Positions 50,085 to 58,597 of a DNA stretch of 64,000 nucleotides are shown here, one piece after another (the stretch's first letter is position 1; every line of letters starts with the position of its first letter). Location of the stretch: assembly GCF_001279695.1 (NCBI RefSeq), contig NZ_LGDD01000317.1:62001-126000 (forward strand), given 5' to 3'. This DNA comes from Streptomyces sp. WM6378. Its GTDB lineage: Bacteria; Actinomycetota; Actinomycetes; Streptomycetales; Streptomycetaceae. Made by a program: the position numbers and the translations under genes. The notes beneath the pieces are model-generated. The model saw only the letters and a list, made by a program, of their open reading frames with translations, searched no databases and had not been told where the DNA came from.

Positions 50085-50621
50085 ATGGCCCGCCGTTACG
50101 ACCCCGACCGGCGCCGGCGCATCATCGACGCGGCGATCCGGGTCGTCGCCGAGCGCGGCATCGCGGGGCTCAGCCACCGCACGGTCGCCGCCGAGGCCGA
50201 TGTGCCGCTGGGCTCGACCACCTACCACTTCAAGACACTCGACGAGCTGCTCGTCGCGGCCCTGCGCCAGGCCAACGAGGGCTTCGCCACGGCGGTGCGC
50301 GACTGTGTGCGGCTGGAGGACCCCGACGCGGATCTGGCCGTCGAACTGGCTCGGCTGATGGGCGAGTGGCTGACCGGGGACCGGGCCCGCGCCGAGCTGG
50401 AGTACGAGCTCTACCTCGCGGCCCTGCGCCGCCCGGCCCTTCGCCCGGTCGCCGCCGAGTGGACCGACTCGGTCGCCGAACTGCTCGCCCGGCACACCGA
50501 CCCGGTCACCGCGCGCGGACTCGTCGCCGCGATGGACGGCATCTGCCTCCAGGCCCTGCTCACCGGCGGCGCGTACGACGAGCGGTACGCGCGGGACCTG
50601 CTGGGCAGGCTGCTGCGGTAA
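50085..50621 (+). CDS. TetR-family transcriptional regulator
   Basis: A 178-aa regulator. The N-terminal TetR helix-turn-helix is RRIIDAAIRVVAERGIAGLSHRTVAAEADVPLGSTTYHF (in part), and the C-terminal ligand domain carries MDGICLQALLTGG. Followed after 67 bp by an SMR efflux gene that it probably represses; a candidate operator lies in that gap. Confidence 0.92.
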   Translation: MARRYDPDRRRRIIDAAIRVVAERGIAGLSHRTVAAEADVPLGSTTYHFKTLDELLVAALRQANEGFATAVRDCVRLEDPDADLAVELARLMGEWLTGDRARAELEYELYLAALRRPALRPVAAEWTDSVAELLARHTDPVTARGLVAAMDGICLQALLTGGAYDERYARDLLGRLLR

Positions 50622-50652
50622 GGGCTGGGGCAGATCGCGGCCACCGCGTTAT

Positions 50653-50664
50653 GTACGGGCGTAC
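50653..50664. promoter_or_regulatory. Candidate TetR operator
   Basis: GTACG-GG-CGTAC, a perfect 12-bp dyad, lies between the TetR and SMR genes, 25 nt before the SMR start. Short, so weakly supported. Confidence 0.35.
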
Positions 50665-50688
50665 GCATCCCCGGATATCCTGGTCCGC

Positions 50689-51012
50689 ATGCCCTACGTC
50701 CTGCTCGCCTGTGCCATCGGCTCGGAGATCGCCGCCACTTCCGCGCTGAAGTACAGCGAGGGCTTCACCAGGCTCTGGCCCTCGCTGATCACCGGCGTCG
50801 GCTACCTGCTCGCCTTCTTCCTGCTGTCGCTGACGCTGAGGTCCATGTCGGTGGGCACCGCGTACGCGATCTGGTCCGGCGTGGGCACGGCCGTCATCGC
50901 CGCCGTCGGCATGCTGTTCATGGGGGAGGCGATGACCGCCGCCAAGATCGCCGGGATCGCCCTCGTCATCGGCGGAGTGGTGCTGCTCAACCTCGGCGGC
51001 ACGGCGCACTGA
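50689..51012 (+). CDS. SMR-family multidrug/cation efflux protein
   Basis: A 107-aa four-helix membrane protein of the small multidrug resistance family. Glu13 in CAIGSEIAATSALK corresponds to the essential proton/drug-coupling Glu14 of EmrE, and AYAIWSGVGTA in helix 3 is conserved. It forms a pair with the TetR gene upstream. Confidence 0.93.
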   Translation: MPYVLLACAIGSEIAATSALKYSEGFTRLWPSLITGVGYLLAFFLLSLTLRSMSVGTAYAIWSGVGTAVIAAVGMLFMGEAMTAAKIAGIALVIGGVVLLNLGGTAH

Positions 51013-51046
51013 ACGCGGGTTCAGGCACCGGCTCGTGAGCGCGGGT

Positions 51047-51928
51047 TCAGGCGCCCGCCCGGAGCACCGCCGCGAGCGCGGCTCGCACGCTCGCCTCGAT
51101 GTCGGTGATCGGATAGAGCGCCTCGATCACCGTACGGTCCCGGTCGACCACCAGGGTCAGCCGCTTGAGCCGGCTCACCCCCGCCGTGCGGAAGGTCGGC
51201 AGGCGCAGCGCCGCCGTCAGGTCGAGCCCGGCGTCCGAGAGCAGCGAGAAGCGCAGCGCCTCCTTGTCGGCGAACGCCCGCTGCTCGTCCGGGCGTTGGG
51301 TGGAGACGCCGTGCACGGTGGCTCCCGCGTCCGTGAAGTCGGCCAGCTGGTCGCGGAAGGTGCAGGACTCCAGGGTGCAGCCGCGCGCGCCGGGAATCCC
51401 GGCCCAGCCGGGCGGGTACGACTCGGCGCGGGCGTAGGCGCCGGGGAAGCAGTACAGGACCGTGTACGGCGTGGACGCGGCGACCGGGTCCCTCAACTCG
51501 CCGTCGAAATCGGTCAGTTGAAGATCCGGGACGCGGGTCCCGATCAGCTCGCGGACCCGCTCGGTCTCGCCTGACGTCTCAGTCGAGGTGGCCATGGTCT
51601 CTCCTTCCCCCAGCACCCAGGTGTCTCCCCAGTCCTGGAGTGCGATCAGTACGGGCAGCAGGGCGCGGCCGCGCGGGGTGAGCCGGTACTCGTGGCGCAC
51701 CGGGCGCTCCTGGTACGGCTCGCGCACCAGGACCCCGCACTCCACGAGCAGCTTCAGGCGTTCGGCGAGGACCTTGCGGGACATGCCGAGCTCCCGCTGG
51801 AGCGCGTCGAACCGGTGCACGCCGCGGGCCGCGTCGCGCACGATCAGGAGGGTCCACCAGTCGCCCACCACGTCCAGGGCCTGGGCGATGGCGCAGTGTT
51901 CGTCGTCCAGTCGGGTGCGTTGGGGCAT
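51047..51928 (-). CDS. HxlR-type redox regulator fused to a peroxiredoxin domain
   Basis: A 293-aa protein. Residues 1-110 are an HxlR/DUF24 winged helix with CAIAQALDVVGDWWTLLIV; Cys12 stands where HypR, QorR and related regulators have their redox-sensing cysteine. From ~128 on it is a peroxiredoxin/AhpC-TSA domain: RVPDLQLTDFDGELR, YTVLYCFPGAY, and GARGCTLESCTF with C184 and C189. An in-frame ATG at codon 112 (51595) has AAGGAG (51601-51606) 5 nt upstream, so a separate 182-aa peroxiredoxin is probably also made. The inverted repeat at 51951-51985 lies just upstream and the MFS gene diverges from it. Confidence 0.88.
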   Translation of the reverse strand: MPQRTRLDDEHCAIAQALDVVGDWWTLLIVRDAARGVHRFDALQRELGMSRKVLAERLKLLVECGVLVREPYQERPVRHEYRLTPRGRALLPVLIALQDWGDTWVLGEGETMATSTETSGETERVRELIGTRVPDLQLTDFDGELRDPVAASTPYTVLYCFPGAYARAESYPPGWAGIPGARGCTLESCTFRDQLADFTDAGATVHGVSTQRPDEQRAFADKEALRFSLLSDAGLDLTAALRLPTFRTAGVSRLKRLTLVVDRDRTVIEALYPITDIEASVRAALAAVLRAGA

Positions 51929-51950
51929 GGGCCCATCCTCTCGCGATGCA

Positions 51951-51985
51951 GGCAGGTCAACCGACCCCCGTCCGGTTGACCTGCC
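51951..51985. promoter_or_regulatory. 13-bp-arm inverted repeat between the HxlR-peroxiredoxin and MFS genes
   Basis: GGCAGGTCAACCG (51951-51963) and CGGTTGACCTGCC (51973-51985) are perfect arms with a 9-nt spacer, centres 22 bp apart, fit for a dimer pair on one DNA face. The right arm contains the -35 of the MFS promoter. Likely operator of the HxlR protein. Confidence 0.75.
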
Positions 51986-52004
51986 GGGACCATGCTGCCA
52001 TAGT
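51976..52004 (+). promoter_or_regulatory. Promoter of the MFS gene
   Basis: TTGACC at 51976-51981 and CATAGT at 51999-52004, 17-nt spacer, a good principal-sigma promoter whose -35 is inside the inverted repeat. Confidence 0.65.
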
Positions 52005-52043
52005 CCGTTCCCATAAGGAACTCACTTGATTTCGGGGGGCCGA

Positions 52044-53276
52044 GTGAAGACACTGCGCGAGGTGCCGAGGACGGTTCGACTGCTGTGCTGCGGCATCTTC
52101 TTCAACGCGGTCGTCAGCTTCACCTTCATCTATCTCTTCGTATGGCTGACCGGACCGCGTGGGCTCACCGTCGCCCAGGCCGGGGTGATCAGCGGCATCG
52201 GCGGCGTCGGCCTGGTGGCCGGGAACTTCACGGGTGGCTGGTTCGGTGACCGCCACGGCCACCGCCGGGCTCTGCTCGCCGGCGCCGCCGTCAGCGGCAG
52301 CGTGCTGTGCGTCATCGCGCTGCTCCCGGTCGCCGCGCTGTACGCGGCGCTGCCGCTCGCGCAGTACGCCTCCGGAGTGGTCAGGTCCGCGAACTCCGCG
52401 CTCGTCGCGGTCAGCGTCCCCGAAGGCAGCCGCCGCCAGGGCTTCGCCGTCATGCGCTTCGCGAGCAACGCGGGATTCACCGTCGGGCCGCCGCTGGGCG
52501 CGTTGGTCGCGGCCCGGTTCTCGTACGGCTGGCTCTTCGTCGCCGACGGCATCGGCACTCTGCTCTTCGCGGCGTACGCCTCGCGGGTGCTGCCCGCCCA
52601 CGGCGCCGTCCAGTCGCCCCGGCCGCGCGCCGCCGACGCGCCCAGCCTCCGCCGCGAACTGCGGGCCCGGCCGGCCGTGCTCGTGCTGCTCGCCGCGATC
52701 GTCTGTGTCGACCTCGTCTACCGTCAGCAGTACTCCACCCTGCCCGTCTTCCTCGGCGACCACGGCCTCGATGCCCGGGTGTACGGCTGGCTCATCGCCA
52801 TCAACGGCGGCGTCATCCTCTGCCTCGAACTCCCGGCCGCGCACGCGCTGCGCCGACGGGCCCCGCTCTGTGTGGTCGGCTCGGGGCTGCTTCTGGTCGG
52901 CCTCGGGTACGCGGCACTCGTGCCCAGCGCCTCGCTCGGCGCGGCCGTCGCCCTGATGGTGTTCCTCACCCTCGGCGAGATCCTCTACAAGACCACGGCC
53001 ACCGCGTACGTCGCCGACCAGGCGCCCGCCCATGCCCAGGGGCGATTCCAGAGCCTGTACGCGGGCGCCTCCATCAGCGGACAGGTGCTGGCCCCGCCGC
53101 TCGGCGGCGCCCTCTACGCCTTGGCCCCCGGGCTGCTCTGGCCGCTGTGCGCGGCGCTCGCCGCACTGGCCGGTCTCGCGGTGCTGTGGGCGCGGCGGCT
53201 GCCGGGTGCGCCGGCCGGGGCGGACACGGGACCGTCACTTGAGACCGGTTCGCCGCGGCGGGCCGCGGCCGGTTAG
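52044..53276 (+). CDS. MFS transporter (exporter-like)
   Basis: A 410-aa protein with about 12 membrane segments and the loop motif [15 protein letters not shown] near residue 60, typical of drug-exporter MFS proteins. The GTG at 52044 has GGGGGG 4 nt before it; a TTG at 52026 is in frame but less suited. Divergent from the HxlR-peroxiredoxin gene and probably under its control, so an oxidant- or electrophile-induced exporter is plausible. Confidence 0.88.
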   Translation: MKTLREVPRTVRLLCCGIFFNAVVSFTFIYLFVWLTGPRGLTVAQAGVISGIGGVGLVAGNFTGGWFGDRHGHRRALLAGAAVSGSVLCVIALLPVAALYAALPLAQYASGVVRSANSALVAVSVPEGSRRQGFAVMRFASNAGFTVGPPLGALVAARFSYGWLFVADGIGTLLFAAYASRVLPAHGAVQSPRPRAADAPSLRRELRARPAVLVLLAAIVCVDLVYRQQYSTLPVFLGDHGLDARVYGWLIAINGGVILCLELPAAHALRRRAPLCVVGSGLLLVGLGYAALVPSASLGAAVALMVFLTLGEILYKTTATAYVADQAPAHAQGRFQSLYAGASISGQVLAPPLGGALYALAPGLLWPLCAALAALAGLAVLWARRLPGAPAGADTGPSLETGSPRRAAAG

Positions 53277-53286
53277 GTTTTGGGGC

Positions 53287-54279
53287 ATGACCGACACGAC
53301 TACTGCTACGACCGGCGCCGCGGCCGCCGGCCTCGCCACCATCGCCGCCGACGGCACCATCCTGGACACCTGGTTCCCCGCCCCCGAGCTCGTGACCGTC
53401 GCCGAGCCCGGCCCCGCCGGCACCGAGCGCCTCTCCGCCGAGCGCGCCGCCGAACTCCTCGGCGCGGGTGCCCTCAAGGCCGTCGGCGCCGACGAGCGCC
53501 GCGGGGTCGAGGTCGTCGCCGTCCGTACGGTCATCGCCTCCCTCGACGACAAGCCCCTGGACGCGCACGACGCCTACCTGCGCCTGCACCTCCTCTCGCA
53601 CCGGCTCGTCAAGCCGCACGGCCAGAACCTGGACGGCCTCTTCGGGCTGCTCTCCAACGTGGCGTGGACATCGCTGGGCCCGGTCGCGGTGGACGACGTC
53701 GAGAGGGTGCGCCTGAACGCCCGCGCCGAGGGGCTGCACCTCCAGGTGACGTCCATCGACAAGTTCCCGCGCATGACGGACTACGTCGCGCCCAAGGGCG
53801 TACGCATCGCCGACGCCGACCGGGTGCGCCTGGGCGCCCACCTCGCCGAGGGCACCACGGTCATGCACGAGGGCTTCGTGAACTTCAACGCGGGCACGCT
53901 CGGCACGTCCATGGTCGAGGGCCGCATCTCTGCCGGCGTCGTCGTCGGCGACGGCTCCGACATCGGCGGCGGCGCGTCCACCATGGGCACGCTGTCCGGC
54001 GGCGGCAACGTCCGCATCGTCATCGGCGAGCGGTGCCTGGTCGGCGCCGAGGCGGGCGTGGGGATCGCGCTGGGCGACGAGTGCGTCGTCGAGGCGGGTC
54101 TTTACGTCACGGCCGGCACGCGGGTGACGATGCCGGACGGGCAGATCGTCAAGGCCCGGGAGCTGTCGGGGGCGTCCAACATCCTGTTCCGGCGGAACTC
54201 GGTGACCGGCGCGGTCGAGGCTCGGCCGAACAATGCGGTGTGGGGCGGGCTGAACGAGGTCCTGCACGCGCACAACTAG
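53287..54279 (+). CDS. dapD: Tetrahydrodipicolinate N-succinyltransferase
   Basis: Lysine/diaminopimelate biosynthesis enzyme, 330 aa, of the actinobacterial long type. The C-terminal left-handed beta-helix shows hexapeptide repeats ([21 protein letters not shown] in part, [20 protein letters not shown]) and [15 protein letters not shown] at 53287, 11 bp after the MFS stop. It faces dapA, the first committed enzyme of the same pathway. Confidence 0.96.
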   Translation: MTDTTTATTGAAAAGLATIAADGTILDTWFPAPELVTVAEPGPAGTERLSAERAAELLGAGALKAVGADERRGVEVVAVRTVIASLDDKPLDAHDAYLRLHLLSHRLVKPHGQNLDGLFGLLSNVAWTSLGPVAVDDVERVRLNARAEGLHLQVTSIDKFPRMTDYVAPKGVRIADADRVRLGAHLAEGTTVMHEGFVNFNAGTLGTSMVEGRISAGVVVGDGSDIGGGASTMGTLSGGGNVRIVIGERCLVGAEAGVGIALGDECVVEAGLYVTAGTRVTMPDGQIVKARELSGASNILFRRNSVTGAVEARPNNAVWGGLNEVLHAHN

Positions 54280-54299
54280 CCGGGGTCGCCCGGCAGCCC

Positions 54300-54328
54300 G
54301 GGGTCCGGGGGCGCCGCCCCCGGACCCC
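54300..54328 (+). terminator. Terminator after dapD
   Basis: GGGGTCCGGGGGC (54300-54312) pairs with GCCCCCGGACCCC (54316-54328), a 13-bp perfect stem with a 3-nt loop. Confidence 0.88.
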
Positions 54329-54379
54329 CGGCGGTTTGCCCACCCTCCCGCCCGTGCAAGGGGTTGGATGAGCTGAGCC

Positions 54380-54396
54380 CTGGGGCTGCGCCCCAG
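54380..54396. repeat. Dispersed palindrome CTGGGGC-TGC-GCCCCAG
   Basis: A 7-bp-arm palindrome between dapD and dapA followed by ACCCC. It differs by one base from the copy after uvrA (3926-3942). Confidence 0.7.
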
Positions 54397-54426
54397 ACCC
54401 CATTCGCGCCTTGAGGGCGCTCGTCC

Positions 54427-55344
54427 TCAAACGCCGGACGGGCCAAAGATGCCCATGTGGGCCAGCGCATCCCGCGCCGCCCGCAAGCGGGACACCTCGT
54501 CCGGGCCCGCCGGCTGCAAGGGCGCCCGCACCGGGTAGCCCAGCAGGGCCTTCGCCGTCACCGTGCCCGGCAGGCCCGACGTCATCATCAACTCCGTCAG
54601 GGGGGTGGCGAGTTGGTTGAGGCGGGCCGCCTCGGTGACGGCCCCCGCGTCGTGCGCGTCGAGGACCGCCCTCAGCTCGCGCGGCGCCACGTTCGCCACC
54701 GTGCTCACATAGCCCGCCCCGCCCACCGCGTACAGCGGAAGGTTCAGCTCCTCCGCGCCCGAGTAGTACGCCAGCGACGTACCGCCGATGACCTTGGTCG
54801 AGCCGAGCAGGTCGTACGCGCAGTCCTTCACCGCCACGATCCGCTCGTGCTCCGCGAGCCGCAGCATCGTCGCGACCTCGATGCGCGTGCCCGTGCGGAC
54901 CGGGATGTCGTACAGCATCACCGGCAGCGCGGTCGCATCGGCCACCGTGCGGAAGTGGGCCTCGACGGCGGACTGCGGGGGCCGGCTGTAGTACGGGGTC
55001 ACCACCAACAGGCCGTCCGCGCCCGCCCGTTCGGCCTCCCGGGCCAGTGCGACGGTGTGCGCGGTGGAGGCGCTGCCCACCCCCGCCACGACCGCCGCCC
55101 GGTCGCCGACCGCCTCCACCACCGCCCGTACGAGCGCGGTCTTCTCCTCGTCGGAGGTCGTCGGCGACTCCCCGGTCGTGCCGTTCAGGACCAGGCCGTC
55201 GCACCCGTTGTCGACCAGGTGCGCGGCCAGCTTCTGCGCGGCCGGGAGGTCCAGCTCGTACGACTGAGTGAACGGCGTGACCATGGCGCACAGGGCGCGT
55301 CCGAAGGGGCGGAAGGGAGAGTGGAGTGGGCTTGATGTCGTCAT
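54427..55344 (-). CDS. dapA: 4-hydroxy-tetrahydrodipicolinate synthase
   Basis: Condenses pyruvate with aspartate semialdehyde in the DAP/lysine pathway, 305 aa. LNGTTGES (residues 53-60), YDIPVRTG with Tyr145, and Schiff-base Lys173 in IVAVKDCAYD. YDIPVRTG differs slightly from the usual YNIPGRTG form, so a related pyruvate aldolase role is not fully excluded. Convergent with dapD. Confidence 0.9.
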   Translation of the reverse strand: MTTSSPLHSPFRPFGRALCAMVTPFTQSYELDLPAAQKLAAHLVDNGCDGLVLNGTTGESPTTSDEEKTALVRAVVEAVGDRAAVVAGVGSASTAHTVALAREAERAGADGLLVVTPYYSRPPQSAVEAHFRTVADATALPVMLYDIPVRTGTRIEVATMLRLAEHERIVAVKDCAYDLLGSTKVIGGTSLAYYSGAEELNLPLYAVGGAGYVSTVANVAPRELRAVLDAHDAGAVTEAARLNQLATPLTELMMTSGLPGTVTAKALLGYPVRAPLQPAGPDEVSRLRAARDALAHMGIFGPSGV

Positions 55345-55432
55345 GCGACAGTTTTGCCCGGGCCGAGAGTTAACGTCTACTTAGAGTTTGTGGCGACTCG
55401 CCGTAGTGCTGCTGAATCAATAAGTCGGCCCG

Positions 55433-55876
55433 TCACTGCGAAGTGGTGTGCTCCGGGCGTACGACCAGGACGACCCGGTGCTCGGCGTCGCCCACCGGGG
55501 CCTCGTACTCAAGCCCGTACCGCTTGGCCAGGACGTCGAAGAACGCGCCCGTCGGGTCCGGCTCGATGCGCTCGACCGTGCCCCGGACCTCCAGGTAGCG
55601 GTAGGGCTGGTCGGGGTCGTTGACCGAGACGGAGACCCTGGGGTCCGCGGTGACGTTCTTGCACTTGCGGCGGGTGGTGGTCGTGGTGAAGCGCAGGAAC
55701 TCGCCGTCCCATTCCTGCCAGACGGGGTTGACGTGAGGGGTGCCGTCCGGGCCCTTGGTGGCGAGGTGCACGAAGAGGGGGCGGGTCAGCAGATCGGCGT
55801 GGCCGGCCGGGACAACGGGTTCGTTGATCGCGGTGGCGGCGGCGCCGTTCGGGCTCGTCTTCTTCGATGTCGTCAT
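55433..55876 (-). CDS. PPOX-class (pyridoxamine phosphate oxidase-like) flavin/F420 protein
   Basis: A 147-aa split-barrel protein: LLTRPLFVHLATKGPDGTPHVNPVWQEWDGEFLRFTT (in part), RKCKNVTADPRVSVSV, YLEVRGTVERIEPD, and VLVVRPEHTT. This is the general pattern of F420- or FMN-dependent oxidoreductases of actinomycetes. ATG at 55876. Divergent from a MarR gene, with an AT-rich inverted repeat between. Confidence 0.88.
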   Translation of the reverse strand: MTTSKKTSPNGAAATAINEPVVPAGHADLLTRPLFVHLATKGPDGTPHVNPVWQEWDGEFLRFTTTTTRRKCKNVTADPRVSVSVNDPDQPYRYLEVRGTVERIEPDPTGAFFDVLAKRYGLEYEAPVGDAEHRVVLVVRPEHTTSQ

Positions 55877-55889
55877 GGCGCTGAACGTT

Positions 55890-55903
55890 ATCAATGTATT
55901 GAT
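55890..55903. promoter_or_regulatory. Inverted repeat ATCAAT-GT-ATTGAT
   Basis: A perfect 6-bp-arm palindrome in the 67-bp gap between the PPOX and MarR genes. Its AT richness and form fit a MarR-family operator. Confidence 0.55.
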
Positions 55904-55943
55904 GATGCGCAAGCTTTTTATGGGTGCGTCGTATTCTCGAAGC

Positions 55944-56384
55944 ATGACCATGCCGCCCGAGGAGCGCCTCGGCTTCGACATCAAGCGCGCCGAGCAGGAG
56001 CTGATCGCCGCGAAGAGCGCGGCGGTGAAGGTGGCCGGGCTCACCGTGCCGCAGTACGCGGCGCTGTTCGGGCTCTCCGGCGCGCCCGGCATCTCGGCCG
56101 CCGCGCTGGCCCGGGCCTGCCTGGTCACCCCGCAGGCCATGAACGTCGTACTGAAGAACCTCGAAGAGCGCGGCCTGGTTGAACGCACCCCGCACCCCTG
56201 GCACCGCAACGTCCTGGAGACCCGGCTCACCGACGAGGGGGCTGCGGCACTGGCCGCCGCCGACGAACGGGCGGTGGCCATCGAGCGCCGCATCGAGCGT
56301 GAATTCACCGCAGAGGAGCGGGAGTTGCTCCGTTCGCTGCTCGGCCGGGCCGTCGCCGCGATCCGGAGCGACGGTACCGAGTGA
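55944..56384 (+). CDS. MarR-family transcriptional regulator
   Basis: A 146-aa winged-helix regulator: LTVPQYAALFGLSGAPGISAAALARACLVTPQAM (in part) is the recognition region, followed by the wing NLEERGLVERTPHPWHRNVLETRLT. ATG at 55944. It probably controls the divergent PPOX gene and itself through the palindrome at 55890. Confidence 0.9.
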   Translation: MTMPPEERLGFDIKRAEQELIAAKSAAVKVAGLTVPQYAALFGLSGAPGISAAALARACLVTPQAMNVVLKNLEERGLVERTPHPWHRNVLETRLTDEGAAALAAADERAVAIERRIEREFTAEERELLRSLLGRAVAAIRSDGTE

Positions 56385-56418
56385 GCCGGCCGGGGTGAGG
56401 TCCGCCTCCCCGGCCGGC
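56385..56418. terminator. Bidirectional terminator between MarR and nuclease genes
   Basis: GCCGGCCGGGG (56385-56395) pairs with CCCCGGCCGGC (56408-56418), perfect 11-bp arms, with GAGG/CCTC inside. Confidence 0.85.
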
Positions 56419-56428
56419 CCGGCGGCCG

Positions 56429-58264
56429 CTACGGGTGGAAGCGGATGATCTGCGGGTCGTGGTCGCTGGTCTGGTTCGCGAACTCCGCGTTGATGTGCAC
56501 GCTGTCGTAGTCGAAGTCCCGGATGGCGGGGCTGGTCAGGACCTGGTCGAGGACCTGGGTGTTGCCCTGGTAGACGTAGGAGTAGCGCTCCTTCTTCGGC
56601 AGGGTGCGGTAGGCAGAGCGCAGCGCGCCGCCGTCCTCCAGGGCCTTGGTCGTGCCCGAGAAGTCGAAGTCGTTGATGTCGCCGACGGCCAGCACGTCCG
56701 CGTGCTTGTCGGCCGCGAGCAGCTGCTTCACGAAGGCGTTGACGGCCTGCGCCTGCTGGAGCCGCTTGGCCTCCGAGGAGCGCGGCACCGGCTGGTGCTG
56801 CGAGACCAGGCTCTCGTCGCCGCCCTTCGACGCGAAGTGGTTCGCGATCACGAACACGGTCTTGCCCTTGAAGACGAACTCGCCGGCCAGCGGCTTGCGG
56901 CTGTCCGTCCACGCCGCGTTCGCCGGGTCGATCCGGCCGGGCGAGAGGGTGAGCGCCGGGTGGCCCTTGGTGCCGGTGACGCCGACGGCGGTCTTGTAGT
57001 CGCCGCCGGGACGGTCGGTGAAGGAGACGCGGGCCGGGTTGAAGAGGAAGCCCTGGCGGATGTTGCCGCCGGGCTCGCCGCCGTCCTTGTTGTTCTCCGG
57101 GTCGATCGAGCGCCACTGGTAAGCAGGGCCGCCCGCCAGGGCGATCGCGTCCGTGAACTTCTTCACGGTCGCCGAGGCGTCCACCGTGCCGTCGTTCTTC
57201 GCGCCGTTGTTGTCCTGGATCTCCTCCAGGGCCACGATGTCCGGCGAGGCGAGGTTGGTCACCACGCCCTGAGCCAGCGCGTCGAACTTCGACTGCGGGT
57301 CGCTCGGGTCCAGGTTCTCGACGTTGTACGTGGCGACCGCCAGCTCGCCCGTGCGCTGCTTGCGGGTGACCTCGCGCTTGAGACCGTTGTCCTTGACCGT
57401 GCCGAGCGTGCGCGCGGTGATCGTATAGCCGCCGAACTGGTTGAAGTCCAGCGGGCCTTCGGTGGTCCCGGTCAGGGTGTCGCCCACGTTCGCGGTGGGG
57501 AAGGCCTGCTGCGCGGTCGGGATCAGGCTCTGGATCTGGAGGCGGCCGGTGTTCTGGTCGTTGTACGAGGAGTAGAGCGAGCCGCCGCGCGGGGTCCGGT
57601 TCTCCTGCGGCTTCACCGTGACCCACAGCTCGGAATACGGGTCCGTGGCGCCGACCACCCGCGAGGTGCCGATGCGGACGTTCATGCCCTCCAGGGACTC
57701 GTAGTAGTCCGTGGCGTACTTCTTCGGCTGGAGGGTCAGGCCGTTGACGCTGCCCGCGGCCGCCGGGTCGCCGTTCGGCGTGTAGCGGTCGGGCACCGAG
57801 CGGGCCGTGATGACGACCGGCGCGGGCACCGCGTTGCCCGAGGAGACGACCGTGACGGTCGGCTTCGAGAGCTCGGTCACCGACTGGTTGCCGGAGGCCG
57901 GGCCGCCGGGCACGTACTCGGTCACGGTGGCGGAGACGCTCACCGCGTCGCCCACCGCGACGGTCGGGTTCGAGCCGGTGAAGACGAAGACGCCCTCGCT
58001 GGTGGCGGGGTTCTTGTCGGGCGCCGTGTCCTGGAACCAGAAGCCCTTGGAGGAGCCGTAGGCGCGCACGCCGGTGACGACGCCGGTCACGCCCGTGACC
58101 TGCTGGCCGGCCAGCGGGGATATCCGGGTGGTGCCCTGGATGTCATGGATCTTCGCCTGCACGGGGGCGGCGGGGGCCGCCTGCGAGGAAGCGGCGCAGA
58201 CCAGGCCGGCGGCGAGTGCGGTGGCGACCACGGCGGACACGGCGGCGGTTCTGGGAACGGGCAT
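56429..58264 (-). CDS. Secreted endonuclease/exonuclease/phosphatase-family protein (ExeM/NucH-like)
   Basis: A 611-aa precursor with signal peptide to about ASSQAA (residue 30). Residues ~35-300 hold OB-fold-like beta domains (ITVRGVVTGVRAYGSSKGFWFQD type), and ~305-611 the DNase I-like domain: ATYNVENLDPSD, DIVALEEIQDN, ANHFASKGGD, DINDFDFS and QTSDHDPQI with the catalytic His/Asp. Such proteins are extracellular nucleases, often used to scavenge phosphate. GGAG precedes the ATG. No clear PHO box was found upstream. Confidence 0.92.
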   Translation of the reverse strand: MPVPRTAAVSAVVATALAAGLVCAASSQAAPAAPVQAKIHDIQGTTRISPLAGQQVTGVTGVVTGVRAYGSSKGFWFQDTAPDKNPATSEGVFVFTGSNPTVAVGDAVSVSATVTEYVPGGPASGNQSVTELSKPTVTVVSSGNAVPAPVVITARSVPDRYTPNGDPAAAGSVNGLTLQPKKYATDYYESLEGMNVRIGTSRVVGATDPYSELWVTVKPQENRTPRGGSLYSSYNDQNTGRLQIQSLIPTAQQAFPTANVGDTLTGTTEGPLDFNQFGGYTITARTLGTVKDNGLKREVTRKQRTGELAVATYNVENLDPSDPQSKFDALAQGVVTNLASPDIVALEEIQDNNGAKNDGTVDASATVKKFTDAIALAGGPAYQWRSIDPENNKDGGEPGGNIRQGFLFNPARVSFTDRPGGDYKTAVGVTGTKGHPALTLSPGRIDPANAAWTDSRKPLAGEFVFKGKTVFVIANHFASKGGDESLVSQHQPVPRSSEAKRLQQAQAVNAFVKQLLAADKHADVLAVGDINDFDFSGTTKALEDGGALRSAYRTLPKKERYSYVYQGNTQVLDQVLTSPAIRDFDYDSVHINAEFANQTSDHDPQIIRFHP

Positions 58265-58597
58265 TCAGGTACTCCGGAGGTGATGAGGGACGGAGATGAG
58301 AGAAACGTGCGTGCGGCGGTGCGGTTCTACGCGCGTCAATCTCTTGTCTGGGGTGGGGAGTTGTCAAGACTTCCCGGGTGGACGAAAACTGACGGGTACA
58401 TGAACCCCCGGGGATGGGGCGCGGCCGACGCCGGGGGCGCGCCGCGGTGGAGCCGGGGGAAGCGGGGGCGGGCGCCGGGTGCGCACGACCGGCGCAGCGA
58501 AACCCGGTGAAATGCGTCTACGCTGGGTGCCGCTCAACCATCGCTGACCCAGCGCGACCCAGAGCGCCCAGACCGTACGGCCGAGGAGTACCCCCAG
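58265..58597. other. Divergent intergenic region nuclease/hypothetical
   Basis: 333 bp without a gene. On the minus strand TTGACA (58362-58367) could be a -35 for the nuclease, though no good -10 follows. On the plus strand TACGCT at 58519-58524 may be a -10 for the 58598 gene. No repeat or operator stands out. Confidence 0.4.
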
